Part shown: one piece after another, positions 13,913 to 23,167 of the stretch
How the letters are laid out: the number at the start of each line of letters is the position of its first letter
Numbering within the stretch: position 1 is the first letter of the stretch
Virus record (IMG/VR): IMGVR_UViG_3300021368_003046
Span: 1-23,689 of that record
From: a virus
Length of the DNA: 23,689 nt
Direction: 5' to 3' (one strand)
Program-made: the position numbers and the translations under genes
Notes under the pieces: model-generated
What the model was told of the DNA's origin: nothing
Databases searched by the model: none
Seen by the model: only the letters and a program-made list of their open reading frames with translations

Positions 13913-16900
13913 TATTTCGCCAAGTATTTATTTTCGAAGTTTCTGAGTGAAGGTCCTTGCCCTGATCCTTTCATCACGTACTTGGTCTGTACTTGAGTAA
14001 ACGGCGGTAGATCACCGCCTCTGTTTCCAGGCAAGTATTGTGCACGAGTGAATTCACCACGTTGTGTCTCAGGCACAGGTGTTTCGGGTGCTCGATATAC
14101 CCATGGTTGCTCAGAGAGAACTTGATCGCCTGCGCAGGTTCTATAGTAGAAGTCTACGGCACAACCTTGTGGTATATTCAAATCAGTCTTCACATCAAGC
14201 CCTGTTGCTGGCACTTCAAGCGTTACAGGTGCAGTAATGTGTCGAGACGCATTTGAACCACCGTTTGCACGAGTCTCAGGCACATAATTCAACGGAGTAT
14301 TTTCAGCCGAATCGTTGATGCAGATACCTGCAAGCCCAAGTGATGCACGTTGTAAGTCAACGATTGGTGACACATAGTCGTTTGCGGTCTTCATATCAAT
14401 TTTGATATAGACAGACTCGGTGTTACCTGGTGTTCCGCCACCCAGACCACTTGTGCCATCAGTAACATCTTCATTGTAGATAGCACGTGGCTTATCAAAC
14501 TGAATGTTCACGTCTGGCGTTATCTTCTGGAACTTAGCATCGGCGATAGAACCAGTCTCACCATTTGGCAAGAAACGCTCTGAAGCGGCTTGAGATGAGT
14601 AAGCACCTGTGATAAACTTCGCTGAGTATTCAGCAGAAGTGAAGTTTGGTATTACAGTTTCAATGGTTGGGTTTGCAACATCGAATATGATGTTTCGTGT
14701 TGCAAGTACCTTGACACCACCACCGGTAATGTCTGAGTCTGACTGAACTCCGATATCAAACTGATAGCCAGTATGATCTTGTGCTGTAATCGTGTAAGTA
14801 CCATTCACTTGCGCTGACGTTAGATTACTGATACCATCAGCACTGTCAATCTGTACAGTATCACCAACCTTGAAGCCGTGACATGGGTGTGCTACGGTTG
14901 CAGTCTGGTTTTGATCATTCAATTGAATCGGATTTGACTCAAGTGCTTTTGCAGGAGCAGGCAGTGACTTCAATACAAGTGAACCGCCACCTACATCAAA
15001 TACAGCACGTTCGAGAGTGATTGCTAGATCTTGATCTTTCGACTCGAACCAGTACACACCATTCTGAGGCAAGAACAGTTTGCCTAACTGAGGCTGTGTG
15101 GAGATTGGTCGACTTGGCTCACCAAGTACCGCTTGCCCAGTCTTCGCACTAAAGATCTCGTACTCTGTTGATGCTGTCTGAACAACAATTGCATAATGAG
15201 TCCAAGGCTTGAGAAGAACTGGCTCATCAAATTCGAATGTTGTTGGTGCAGCCAGAAGCGTTGAGATTGTAGGCTCAAGACCAATCGCTACAACATCAGC
15301 AGGATTTTTGAATACGTGTGAGTCTGGTACAATGTCAGACATTGATGGTTTGCCGTCAACTACAGGTCGTATGTGAATCGAAATTGGTATGTTACCTGAA
15401 TCTTTCTTACGGAAGTAAAGTTTGACTTTAGTGAGTGTAGCACCAAACTGATTGTCAACATAGAACGTCTGAGACAAAGGATTCTGTGGCAAGTTGAGCG
15501 GTAGAATCGTGTTACCCGCAAACTGCTTATTGTTTACGTTGATGTAATCAGACAGAACCGTAGACATCTCACCATCAGCATCAATCGTATTCAACGCCGC
15601 TGTATTGAGGAAGCCATCTTGTGGACCATATTGCCCTGATTTGTAAGGTCTGAACAGACCAACATCACCTGTGCCAACAGCATCAAGTGTCTTCTTCAGT
15701 TCTTGTGGTGAGAACGATGCTGGGAAACTACCTGCGTTCGGCAGTGGCCATACTTTGTTACCAAAACGAGTACTGAAGATGTTTGCATAGATGTGAGGCA
15801 GAGAGCCCATTACTGAGTAATATGCAAACGCTTTACTGTCTGCGGCTGCCCAGTTGTTCTCGCTGATATCGAGAAGTTTGAACTCACGAACACCTGCTCT
15901 GAATCGCAGATAGGTTTGCTTGATTCTTCTTCGCTTGCCACGTCTTGCGATGTAGTAGGCAGGCTTCAGATTAGGAATCCAGAATGAGCCGATCACTTCA
16001 CCGTTTGCATCTGAAACCAGTTCTTCACCGGTCTGACCAGATGAGAATGGGTGCCCAGTCAGTGAGTTATACTGGAACTTGTTCGAGTTATCATCTGTAC
16101 GATCAGCCCACTGTACAAACGTGGTCTCTGGCTTACACCATGCTGATACGTCTTTACCATCAAAGAACGGTGTAAACTTAGTGTTTGGTTTCAGACCTTG
16201 AGCCTTGAAGTAGATTCGACGTGAACGAATCCAAGGTATCAGTGCAAGGTCGATGTATCGACGGCCGATTCTCTTTCGTAGTGTGTCACGGGAAACCACG
16301 CGGCGTACATAGCCGCCTGCATTTCTGTTTCCGGGTACTGAAGCATATCGGTCACTTTGTGAAAGAGTCTTTCGAGTACGAACAGCACCGCGTTGCTCTT
16401 CACCATAGTCATTACTGTACCAAAGATCTTCATCTGCTCTTCCTTTCCAGTTCCAAGCCCAGTTGTTCCACAAGAATGCTTGCTTTGTATCAAGTCTTGA
16501 TGTACCAACAACTGCTTTGATGGCTTCTTCTTTCGAATCTTTCCACTCATCTGAAGATGGTGATAACTTAATTGTACCTACGTTGTCAACACGACCGAAT
16601 GGATTAATGTTAACAAAACCACTTGCTAAGTCTTGCTTTTTCCACTCGGTTGATGTATAATCGACGTAGACATTATCACCCTTCTTTGTAACGTTTGTGC
16701 TGATTGTGTTGTCAGTTTCCATCACAAGTCGAATGTTATCTTCGTCAACAAGGGGTCGAATCAGATTGTTTTCTGGGTCAATCGAAGCGGCATAATCTTC
16801 GTTCTCTGTCTCAGAACCAGTCTGATCTTGTACGTCATCGACCATGAAACCAGAAGCCTCTCGCTCTAGACCATCACTGTCAAGTGATGCTTCGAACAAT

Positions 16901-19329
16901 GCTCGCAGTTCGTTGATGTTGAGTTCTGTATATGATTTTAGATCATCAACCTTTGTTTCGAGTTTTGCGATATCTGCCATCGTATAGTGCTTGTGTTCGA
17001 TGGCTCGAATCTGTACGTCTTCTTCTGAGTGCGTGTTGGCATTCATGAGAATCTGATACAACTCAAGTGAGTTATCGGGCGTTGGCTTCAACTGTGGATC
17101 TTTTGACTGTTGACCCATCAACACCTGAATATCACCTTCTTGTGTTGCAATCAGTTTGTCAGCACGAGGCAGATAGTAATCAGCATCAGCAGAGATTGAC
17201 GTACCGCTCTGTGGTAGATAGTTGATGTTTACAAACTCATCTGTTGCTTTTGTTGACCAGGCTTTGTCGGGTCTGAAGTCAAAGAAGTTACGCAGACTGA
17301 CTGTAGTACCATCGTTGAGCGTATGATCGGGAACATCTTTGTATGGTATCGAAGCATATGAACCAGGACCGAAGAACTTACCTGCACCACGTGCAAAGTA
17401 CTTCATTGTCACGTTGACGTTGCCAGGATCATCAGCACCATCTTTCAAGATGAGTTTCGAAATGTCGTAATAGTTGTCTCTTTGCCCATCGTCAAGAATG
17501 AAAGACTCGGTTACATCTACGCCGTTATCACGAGTTACAGAAACGATTTCTTGTACGTCTGGCTGCCCAAGAATAACCTCGCCATTTACAACGTCAATGG
17601 CACTGTCAACTTGAGTGAGTGTCTTTGTACGTACCGCTGTTGATACACCTGACTGATATAGCACATAGTACGTGATACGATAACTATTTGTGCTAGTACC
17701 AGGAATTGTACCGCCCGATGTTGTCACGCTTGATGTGTCGGGCGATGTAATGTCTGAACCGGCTGTGATATCTTGAATGAGCCAGTCACCTAAATTTGTG
17801 TATGTCTCACCAGTGCCAGGTGAAGGCAGTGTGATAGTGCCTGCAACGGCAGAGACATCGAGCGACTTCTGATATGTTACAGAAACATCTGAGATACTTT
17901 CACCACGTGGTCGTGATGTGGGCATCAATAGATCGTTGTCGAGTGTACCACGTAGAATTGATTCGTTGTCTGCGGCCACATCAACAAGAAGTATATCAGA
18001 CGCCGCGGTACCAATTGAGCGTGTGGCTTTAATGCTCTTACCAGCAGTGAGTGAGATATCAAACAAGTAGACACGATAACCACCAGTACGTGGCTCGATT
18101 GCTCGAATACGTGCAGTTCCTAATAAGTTTGTACTAGGATCTGTTGTAGATGAACTTAAGTTAACTTCATCATAGTCTGATAGTTCTGGCAACCCTTTTG
18201 AGCCAGTTGTTTTGACATCAAAATAGTTACCAAAAATAACAGGCGTGACATCACTTAGCACTTGCTCAGTAGCCGTAGATCGTGGTACAATCAGTTCGAT
18301 AGGCGACTGGTTCTCTACACGATAGCCGTTGACATATGCGAGACCGGCTGATACTGAAAGACTGAGATTGTCAGCATCTTCTGAATCAAAGTCAATCGTG
18401 AATGGGTTGACAATGTAGTTACCAGACTCTTCGTTGGTACGCTGTGCGATCATGTCATTAATTTTGTTATAGCCGTCTGATGATTCAACTTCTTCTACGA
18501 CTTTACCGTTTTCTACGCGACCAACGAACACAAACGAATCAGATGATGTGAGATCTGCTTTATCAACCAGTGTCAGAGTGATTCGATATCGATCGGCACC
18601 AGGTGATGCGGTGTTTACGATACCAGCCGCATTGTCATAAAGAGCATTCGTATCGTTTACGTTAATAACTTCTTGAGTAATCTGAAAACCAACATCTGCA
18701 TCAGCCGATGTGTCATCGTTATATGGCTTGAGAATGATGCTCTGTGCCTTTGCACGAACAAATCGACCGATAACAAAGAAGTCGCCTTCTGAAACATCTG
18801 CACGAACACCTCGGCCGCTTACTGAAGTTGCGGGAGATACAGCAGTTGCCTTTGTTGTAATAGAGTAACCACCACCCGTGATAGTGTCGTTGGCCTGAAA
18901 CCGACTAGGAGCAGAAGCAGGCGTTTCGTCGCCACCATCAATATATTGAACATACAGTGTATCACAAACAAAACCGTCTGAGATAGATGTAGGCTGAACT
19001 TCGAGTACACGAGCCTTTCTGCCTGAGGTATCTGTGAATGTGGTACCAACAGGAATGTCAGCAAATGTGCCGCCCGTTGTAACATCACACTGAACAAACT
19101 CGTAATCTGCGTTGACGGATAATCCAGATCCGTTAACCACAGCACCTTCTTTGAAGATGTTCGAACCGAAACGAGACAACTCACGATAGATGAGTGTCTG
19201 CATTTGAGTCAGTTCTCTCGCTTGCAGTGATCGCCCTGTGTTGAACAATATCTGGTGATAATTATCGCTATCAGCGTAATCGTCGTTATATGTTCCCGAC
19301 AGAGTTGTTGAAGTAAATGTACTTGCCAT
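13912..19329 (-). CDS. Large DUF4815-type tail/baseplate structural protein (1805 aa)
   Basis: This is a complete 1805-residue frame. The ATG follows the gp8 stop by 3 bases, with AGGA overlapping that stop as Shine-Dalgarno. The N-terminus (YHQILFNTGRSLQARELTQM and onward, residues ~25-70) and the central helix (IEHKHYTMADIAKLETKVDD followed by LKSYTELN, ~residues 780-810) are the signatures I associate with DUF4815 proteins of T4-like marine phages. Near residue 1047, LKPNTKFTPFFDGKDVSAWC matches a motif recurrent in large phage tail proteins. Around 1465-1535 a small beta domain has the form HPCHGFKVGDTVQI...NGTYTITA. It is a cytoplasmically assembled virion component. Directly after gp6 and gp8, it may take the place of T4 gp7 or gp10 or carry peripheral fibres; which of these is inference. 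Confidence 0.85.
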   Translation of the reverse strand: MASTFTSTTLSGTYNDDYADSDNYHQILFNTGRSLQARELTQMQTLIYRELSRFGSNIFKEGAVVNGSGLSVNADYEFVQCDVTTGGTFADIPVGTTFTDTSGRKARVLEVQPTSISDGFVCDTLYVQYIDGGDETPASAPSRFQANDTITGGGYSITTKATAVSPATSVSGRGVRADVSEGDFFVIGRFVRAKAQSIILKPYNDDTSADADVGFQITQEVINVNDTNALYDNAAGIVNTASPGADRYRITLTLVDKADLTSSDSFVFVGRVENGKVVEEVESSDGYNKINDMIAQRTNEESGNYIVNPFTIDFDSEDADNLSLSVSAGLAYVNGYRVENQSPIELIVPRSTATEQVLSDVTPVIFGNYFDVKTTGSKGLPELSDYDEVNLSSSTTDPSTNLLGTARIRAIEPRTGGYRVYLFDISLTAGKSIKATRSIGTAASDILLVDVAADNESILRGTLDNDLLMPTSRPRGESISDVSVTYQKSLDVSAVAGTITLPSPGTGETYTNLGDWLIQDITAGSDITSPDTSSVTTSGGTIPGTSTNSYRITYYVLYQSGVSTAVRTKTLTQVDSAIDVVNGEVILGQPDVQEIVSVTRDNGVDVTESFILDDGQRDNYYDISKLILKDGADDPGNVNVTMKYFARGAGKFFGPGSYASIPYKDVPDHTLNDGTTVSLRNFFDFRPDKAWSTKATDEFVNINYLPQSGTSISADADYYLPRADKLIATQEGDIQVLMGQQSKDPQLKPTPDNSLELYQILMNANTHSEEDVQIRAIEHKHYTMADIAKLETKVDDLKSYTELNINELRALFEASLDSDGLEREASGFMVDDVQDQTGSETENEDYAASIDPENNLIRPLVDEDNIRLVMETDNTISTNVTKKGDNVYVDYTSTEWKKQDLASGFVNINPFGRVDNVGTIKLSPSSDEWKDSKEEAIKAVVGTSRLDTKQAFLWNNWAWNWKGRADEDLWYSNDYGEEQRGAVRTRKTLSQSDRYASVPGNRNAGGYVRRVVSRDTLRKRIGRRYIDLALIPWIRSRRIYFKAQGLKPNTKFTPFFDGKDVSAWCKPETTFVQWADRTDDNSNKFQYNSLTGHPFSSGQTGEELVSDANGEVIGSFWIPNLKPAYYIARRGKRRRIKQTYLRFRAGVREFKLLDISENNWAAADSKAFAYYSVMGSLPHIYANIFSTRFGNKVWPLPNAGSFPASFSPQELKKTLDAVGTGDVGLFRPYKSGQYGPQDGFLNTAALNTIDADGEMSTVLSDYINVNNKQFAGNTILPLNLPQNPLSQTFYVDNQFGATLTKVKLYFRKKDSGNIPISIHIRPVVDGKPSMSDIVPDSHVFKNPADVVAIGLEPTISTLLAAPTTFEFDEPVLLKPWTHYAIVVQTASTEYEIFSAKTGQAVLGEPSRPISTQPQLGKLFLPQNGVYWFESKDQDLAITLERAVFDVGGGSLVLKSLPAPAKALESNPIQLNDQNQTATVAHPCHGFKVGDTVQIDSADGISNLTSAQVNGTYTITAQDHTGYQFDIGVQSDSDITGGGVKVLATRNIIFDVANPTIETVIPNFTSAEYSAKFITGAYSSQAASERFLPNGETGSIADAKFQKITPDVNIQFDKPRAIYNEDVTDGTSGLGGGTPGNTESVYIKIDMKTANDYVSPIVDLQRASLGLAGICINDSAENTPLNYVPETRANGGSNASRHITAPVTLEVPATGLDVKTDLNIPQGCAVDFYYRTCAGDQVLSEQPWVYRAPETPVPETQRGEFTRAQYLPGNRGGDLPPFTQVQTKYVMKGSGQGPSLRNFENKYLAK
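13925..13932 (-). promoter_or_regulatory. Possible weak late promoter (AATAAATA)
   Basis: The minus strand reads AATAAATA, one mismatch from the late box, inside the end of the 1805-aa gene. It is only 12 bases from the ATG of the 75-aa gene, which would leave a very short leader. Weak support. Confidence 0.25.
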
Positions 19330-19332
19330 GTC

Positions 19333-20721
19333 TTATCCTAGTTCTATGATTACTCGAATGTCTTCGGTCTGATTATCTGAACGATCAATTCCTGATGTTG
19401 GTGTTCCTTCACCTTCAGCACCAATGTTATTTATGTACAAAACCTCGCCCGTATATGCATCAATAGGCGAATCACTTTCATCTGTGAATGCAAAGTTGCC
19501 CACTGTGTCGATGTTTACGGTAGCCGACACATCGGCATCAAAGGGTGTGAAGCCTGTTGTTTCATCTTGCCAATAATAAATTCTAGTTGCTGTGGTTGCG
19601 AACACTTTACCTTGCGATAAGTTATCGCCACTTGTCATCAACTTATCTTCGGCGCCTGTAATTGACGAACTGTGTATAAGCGACTTAAGAGAAATAGATG
19701 TGTTCGGTGCAGCCGTGCCGTCAGTTTTCTTGAGATTACGTATGATACCAATCTGATGAAAATCGTTTTCAGCAATCAACGTATCTGTCTCATCACCAAC
19801 AAAATCAACCTGCAACATAAGTGCTGAAGCACCGAGTGTCTGTAAAGGTACAGCATTCAGTCCAGCAGGTGGTGAAAGAATTGGTCGAAGAACACCATCA
19901 CCACTTGACAATGTTACTGAAGCATAGTCATAACCAGATCCGTGTAAAAATGTTCCGTCGAAATCGCCATCTGAATCAACTCGAACTCGAACAATTTTAC
20001 CACCAGCAATGTCGCACGTGAACTGTGCACTATCACCATTTCCTACAATTGTGATGGTCGGCGCAACCTCATAGCCTGTGCCGCCACTATCGATTGCAAG
20101 CCCAATGATCTCGCCGGCTCTTGCACTGTCTTGATTACGTCTTTGTAATTCTTCTTCACTAATGGTAAGAGGTGTTGTTGATGTGATCTTTTTAACTGGT
20201 ATCCAATTGGTCGTTAAGAAGTTTGATATTGCAATGTTGCTCAATGTATACAGATAACGCCAACGATAACCATCATCGGATATACCAGGCGATGGTACAA
20301 ATGTGCGACCTGTGTTGCCGTTGACATCATAGTTGGCTGCCTTTGTTCTAGTCGGCTCTGCCGTAGACACCTTCACTGTTCCGTCGGCTTCTTTACCTTG
20401 CTCAACGCAAATAAAGATTTCGTTGTTACTATTCATTACATGATAGTTTGCGTCTACATTTGTGTCGTAGGCGGGATATGATGTGCCGCTTGACCAGTTT
20501 ACACGAGGTATTACAAATGAATTGTTTGCAAGCGTCTTGACTGCCGACATACGGTGACGAAACTGTCTCTGAAAATAATCGTCACTAATGTTAGCCGGTA
20601 ACTCAGAAAGTTCTTCGCCACGAGATAGTACAATATGATAATCGGCTGAATCAGATATCAAGTCAGCCTTGAATGTATCAAGAATAACTTCGTTGAATTG
20701 TTTTGTAACTGATGATGTCAT
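19333..20721 (-). CDS. 8: Baseplate wedge protein gp8-like
   Basis: This is a complete 462-residue protein, against about 334 for T4 gp8. Three T4 gp8 landmarks are visible: the early MSAVKTLANNSFVIPRVNW followed by SSGTSYPAY (T4 has a similar 'VKVLPSMLDAVIPRRDWGDTRYPDPY' segment), DDGYRWRYLYTL at about 150-160, and the C-terminal GEVLYINN followed by DNQTEDIRVIIELG (T4: 'GEMIYMENRPPI...DQTEEINILFTF'). The extra length includes a repeated beta motif at about 208-275 (GGTGYEVAPTITIVGNGDSA and HGSGYDYASVTL). In T4, gp8 dimers join the baseplate wedge with gp7, gp10, gp6, gp53 and gp25. The ATG has GGA about 9 bases upstream and a perfect late box 24 bases upstream. Confidence 0.85.
   Translation of the reverse strand: MTSSVTKQFNEVILDTFKADLISDSADYHIVLSRGEELSELPANISDDYFQRQFRHRMSAVKTLANNSFVIPRVNWSSGTSYPAYDTNVDANYHVMNSNNEIFICVEQGKEADGTVKVSTAEPTRTKAANYDVNGNTGRTFVPSPGISDDGYRWRYLYTLSNIAISNFLTTNWIPVKKITSTTPLTISEEELQRRNQDSARAGEIIGLAIDSGGTGYEVAPTITIVGNGDSAQFTCDIAGGKIVRVRVDSDGDFDGTFLHGSGYDYASVTLSSGDGVLRPILSPPAGLNAVPLQTLGASALMLQVDFVGDETDTLIAENDFHQIGIIRNLKKTDGTAAPNTSISLKSLIHSSSITGAEDKLMTSGDNLSQGKVFATTATRIYYWQDETTGFTPFDADVSATVNIDTVGNFAFTDESDSPIDAYTGEVLYINNIGAEGEGTPTSGIDRSDNQTEDIRVIIELG
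19428..19435 (-). promoter_or_regulatory. Possible weak late promoter (CATAAATA)
   Basis: One mismatch from the late box, inside the gp8-like gene and 98 bases upstream of the 1805-aa gene's ATG. The match alone is not significant. Confidence 0.2.
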
Positions 20722-20745
20722 AGATTTAATCCGTTATCGATTCTC

Positions 20746-20753
20746 TATTTATA
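20746..20753 (-). promoter_or_regulatory. T4-type late promoter box (TATAAATA) for gp8
   Basis: Exact TATAAATA on the minus strand, straddling the gp6 stop and 24 bases before the gp8-like ATG. It would head the gp8, 1805-aa and 75-aa unit. Confidence 0.8.
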
Positions 20754-22554
20754 CCGTTGTGGTAATAACCGCTTCGACCGTTGAGGCGGTCTTATCGTAT
20801 TCGATAAGATTACTTCGTACAGCCGTAATTGTTGACTCGTTTGAAGGCACCGCGGTGATTCGAATAAACGAGTTACCCGTAATCAGTGTGCCCGTGAAAT
20901 TACTAAAGTTGATTGTGCCCAAGTTTTCGTCATAGTCACCGATACTGTCTTGCAAAGGAACACCCGTCGATACATCGATGAGTTCGATTGTTCTTGAGTT
21001 TAGTTTGTTTCTCAAGAAAGCAACTTTTCCACCTACGTTAAAGTTCTCGCTCTGAATGATATAGTCTTTGTCATCAGGAGCGGCAATTGTTGTAGGATAC
21101 TCAATTGTGTAGTTTACTTTGCCAGTTGTAGGTACGAAACGATTCTGCATTTTCACACTTGCACGTGATGATAAAACTGAAGGATCTGAATTGTCTATGT
21201 CAGTCAGCATATTTGATCGTCTGAATGACTCATCAAATCCACCTAAGTTATCAGTGAAATATGATTCAATCGTGTTTGCAACCTTTGTCTCGATTGCTGT
21301 CTGACCTAAAGTGGTCAGATTAGGATTCCATTGAAACTTGGCATCAATCTCGATATACGTTGTTGATGGTGGTTCGAATCGAACCTCGAACGATGCAACC
21401 GCAAGATCTCGAACTAACTGATCAATCGCAGTTTCGGTTGTATCGATAACTTCTTGCTGTTCTGTGTTATAGATGATTGACAAGTAAACTCTACCATAGA
21501 CGGCTGGTACATTATCTTCGCCGCCCCATGCTTTGATATCTTCAATGACATTTGAGAATTTACGTTGAACCAGTGAGGCGTAGTCTTGCGCAGTGACCAT
21601 TCTGTTCTGTGCTGAATACAGATAAGGTGCATTCTTTCGAATCGATTCGAGAGACTCTTTGCCTGAGCCGGCTCTAGAGCCATCAATCGTTGTGATAACT
21701 GGTGTGAGTTTTGCACCAGTCTGATCAAGAATGTCATCAATCGCAGTAAACGTTCTTGCACCATTCGCGGCCGCACCAGCCACTTGATCGTAGATCACTT
21801 CGATCTTGTTGCCTGGTTGTGGGAACTTACCAAGACGTGCACCATTACCAAAGGTGAGTTCGTACTGCCCGTTCGGCGCTTCTTTCATTACAAAGATGCG
21901 AGAGTCTTTATTGAGCGTAGTTGCGTCATTGATATTTGTATATGCATCATAGGCTGAAGTAGCGGTGTCTGCATAGACTCGAACCTTCACGGTGTTCAAA
22001 TCCATATTGTCTGTCGGTATCACATAGCCTTCATTTTCATTTACATTGCCTGCAATGAACGTTTTGACTTTCTCAACGCCTTCGAAGATTGCAAAGTTTT
22101 GGTTTTCACCTAACTGGAAATAATACTGGTTAGCACCATTGTTTCTTGCAATTAACTGTGTACGTGTTTTGAAAATATACGACTTGTTGTCTACTGTAGT
22201 CGAAAATTTGAATCCTACAGGTAACGTAATCGATGATGGTATAAGTGGATCAACAACATACATTCTTAATGTTGCACAAGAAGCGTTGTTGCCTCGAACC
22301 GTATAGCCTAAAGCGCCAGCAAGTGCTACAAGAGACGAACGCAACTGAGCGGTTGACAGAAACGATTCGTTTAACGCAAAGTTTGCTAACAGAGAGTTGT
22401 AGTGCGTGTTGTAGGCAAGCACGTCTAACAGAGAAGACAGCCCGCTTGCCTCAAAGTTATAATCAGAAAACTCGTTCGTTTCTTCGAGATATGTTTTCAG
22501 ATTATTTTTAATCGTATCGAAATCTAATTCGCTCGATTTAATTGTGGTTGCCAT
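20749..22554 (-). CDS. 6: Baseplate wedge protein gp6-like
   Basis: This is a complete 601-residue protein, against about 660 for T4 gp6. The N-terminal region from about residue 25 to 75 (NEFSDYNFEASGLSSLLDVL followed by AYNTHYN, then NESFLSTAQLRSS) closely follows T4 gp6 (NEFLDYDFEGSRLNVLCDLLAYNTLY...ESFMRTANLRSS). The middle has a baseplate-J-like region with GNGARLGKFPQPG and ITTIDGSRAGSGKESLESIR. The C-terminal third has the beta-rich IEIDAKFQWNPN segment. In T4, gp6 forms the ring that holds neighbouring wedges together. The ATG is 5 bases after the gp25 stop, with GGAG overlapping that stop at about 8 bases spacing. Confidence 0.92.
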   Translation of the reverse strand: MATTIKSSELDFDTIKNNLKTYLEETNEFSDYNFEASGLSSLLDVLAYNTHYNSLLANFALNESFLSTAQLRSSLVALAGALGYTVRGNNASCATLRMYVVDPLIPSSITLPVGFKFSTTVDNKSYIFKTRTQLIARNNGANQYYFQLGENQNFAIFEGVEKVKTFIAGNVNENEGYVIPTDNMDLNTVKVRVYADTATSAYDAYTNINDATTLNKDSRIFVMKEAPNGQYELTFGNGARLGKFPQPGNKIEVIYDQVAGAAANGARTFTAIDDILDQTGAKLTPVITTIDGSRAGSGKESLESIRKNAPYLYSAQNRMVTAQDYASLVQRKFSNVIEDIKAWGGEDNVPAVYGRVYLSIIYNTEQQEVIDTTETAIDQLVRDLAVASFEVRFEPPSTTYIEIDAKFQWNPNLTTLGQTAIETKVANTIESYFTDNLGGFDESFRRSNMLTDIDNSDPSVLSSRASVKMQNRFVPTTGKVNYTIEYPTTIAAPDDKDYIIQSENFNVGGKVAFLRNKLNSRTIELIDVSTGVPLQDSIGDYDENLGTINFSNFTGTLITGNSFIRITAVPSNESTITAVRSNLIEYDKTASTVEAVITTTV

Positions 22555-22559
22555 TCTTT

Positions 22560-23141
22560 TTACTCCAAGTATACGCCTGCTTCGTCATCGAAGTTGAGGA
22601 AGATGCCACCTTCTGATTGTAAGAAGTTGCCGTTTTCTGCTAAGATAAAGTTACCTGTGAAGACAACTGGATCTGGTGCTTTCGCAAATTCTGGTTCACA
22701 ATCGACATCTGGTCCTAATGTAATTTTGAGAATGTCAACGATGCCCGTGTTAACAACACGAAACTCGATATAGACATTCACACTGTTATAATCTGGTGAT
22801 GCGGTGACTCGTAGTTCAATCACCTTTACCCTAGGCTCAAATCTCTGAATCGATGACTTGACACGAGAGAGAATCTCTTCACCCGCATCTTCATCGGCTA
22901 ACTCAAAGAGCAAGCCTCTCAGATTACCACCAAACGCTGGTCTGTATGGCTTTTCAAAACGATTCGTCAGTAGCAGAGTCTTGAGAGCCTGCTTTACTGA
23001 AGCCACGTCTGTCTTTCGAAAGATGTCGCCGTCGGTAGACGTTCGTGCACCAAGCGTTAGATCTATATCTGAATAGATCCTTTGCTTTGTGACACGAGGG
23101 CTAATCGACAGATTGCCATCTTCGTTTTTGTTTCCAGCCAT
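22560..23141 (-). CDS. 25: Baseplate wedge protein gp25-like, with C-terminal extension
   Basis: This is a complete 193-residue protein, against 132 for T4 gp25. Residues about 20-150 match the gp25/lysozyme-like baseplate family: DIDLTLGARTSTDGDIFRKT, VKQALKTLLLTNRFEKPYRP, FGGNLRGLLFEL, and the EPRV core motif at 102-105 followed by IELRV and NVYIEFRVV. In T4-like phages gp25 links the baseplate to sheath assembly. The last 30 residues are an extension with three eight-residue repeats: FILAENGN, FLQSEGGI, FLNFDDEA (165-188). The start is supported by an AAGG Shine-Dalgarno about 6-7 bases upstream. Confidence 0.92.
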   Translation of the reverse strand: MAGNKNEDGNLSISPRVTKQRIYSDIDLTLGARTSTDGDIFRKTDVASVKQALKTLLLTNRFEKPYRPAFGGNLRGLLFELADEDAGEEILSRVKSSIQRFEPRVKVIELRVTASPDYNSVNVYIEFRVVNTGIVDILKITLGPDVDCEPEFAKAPDPVVFTGNFILAENGNFLQSEGGIFLNFDDEAGVYLE

Positions 23142-23159
23142 TGTGAACCTTTTTCTGTT

Positions 23160-23167
23160 TATTTATC
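23160..23167 (-). promoter_or_regulatory. Probable late promoter, one mismatch (GATAAATA)
   Basis: The minus strand reads GATAAATA across the stop of the upstream gene, 18 bases before the gp25 ATG. Its placement over a preceding stop is like that of the exact box upstream of gp8, which favours function despite the mismatch. Confidence 0.5.
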
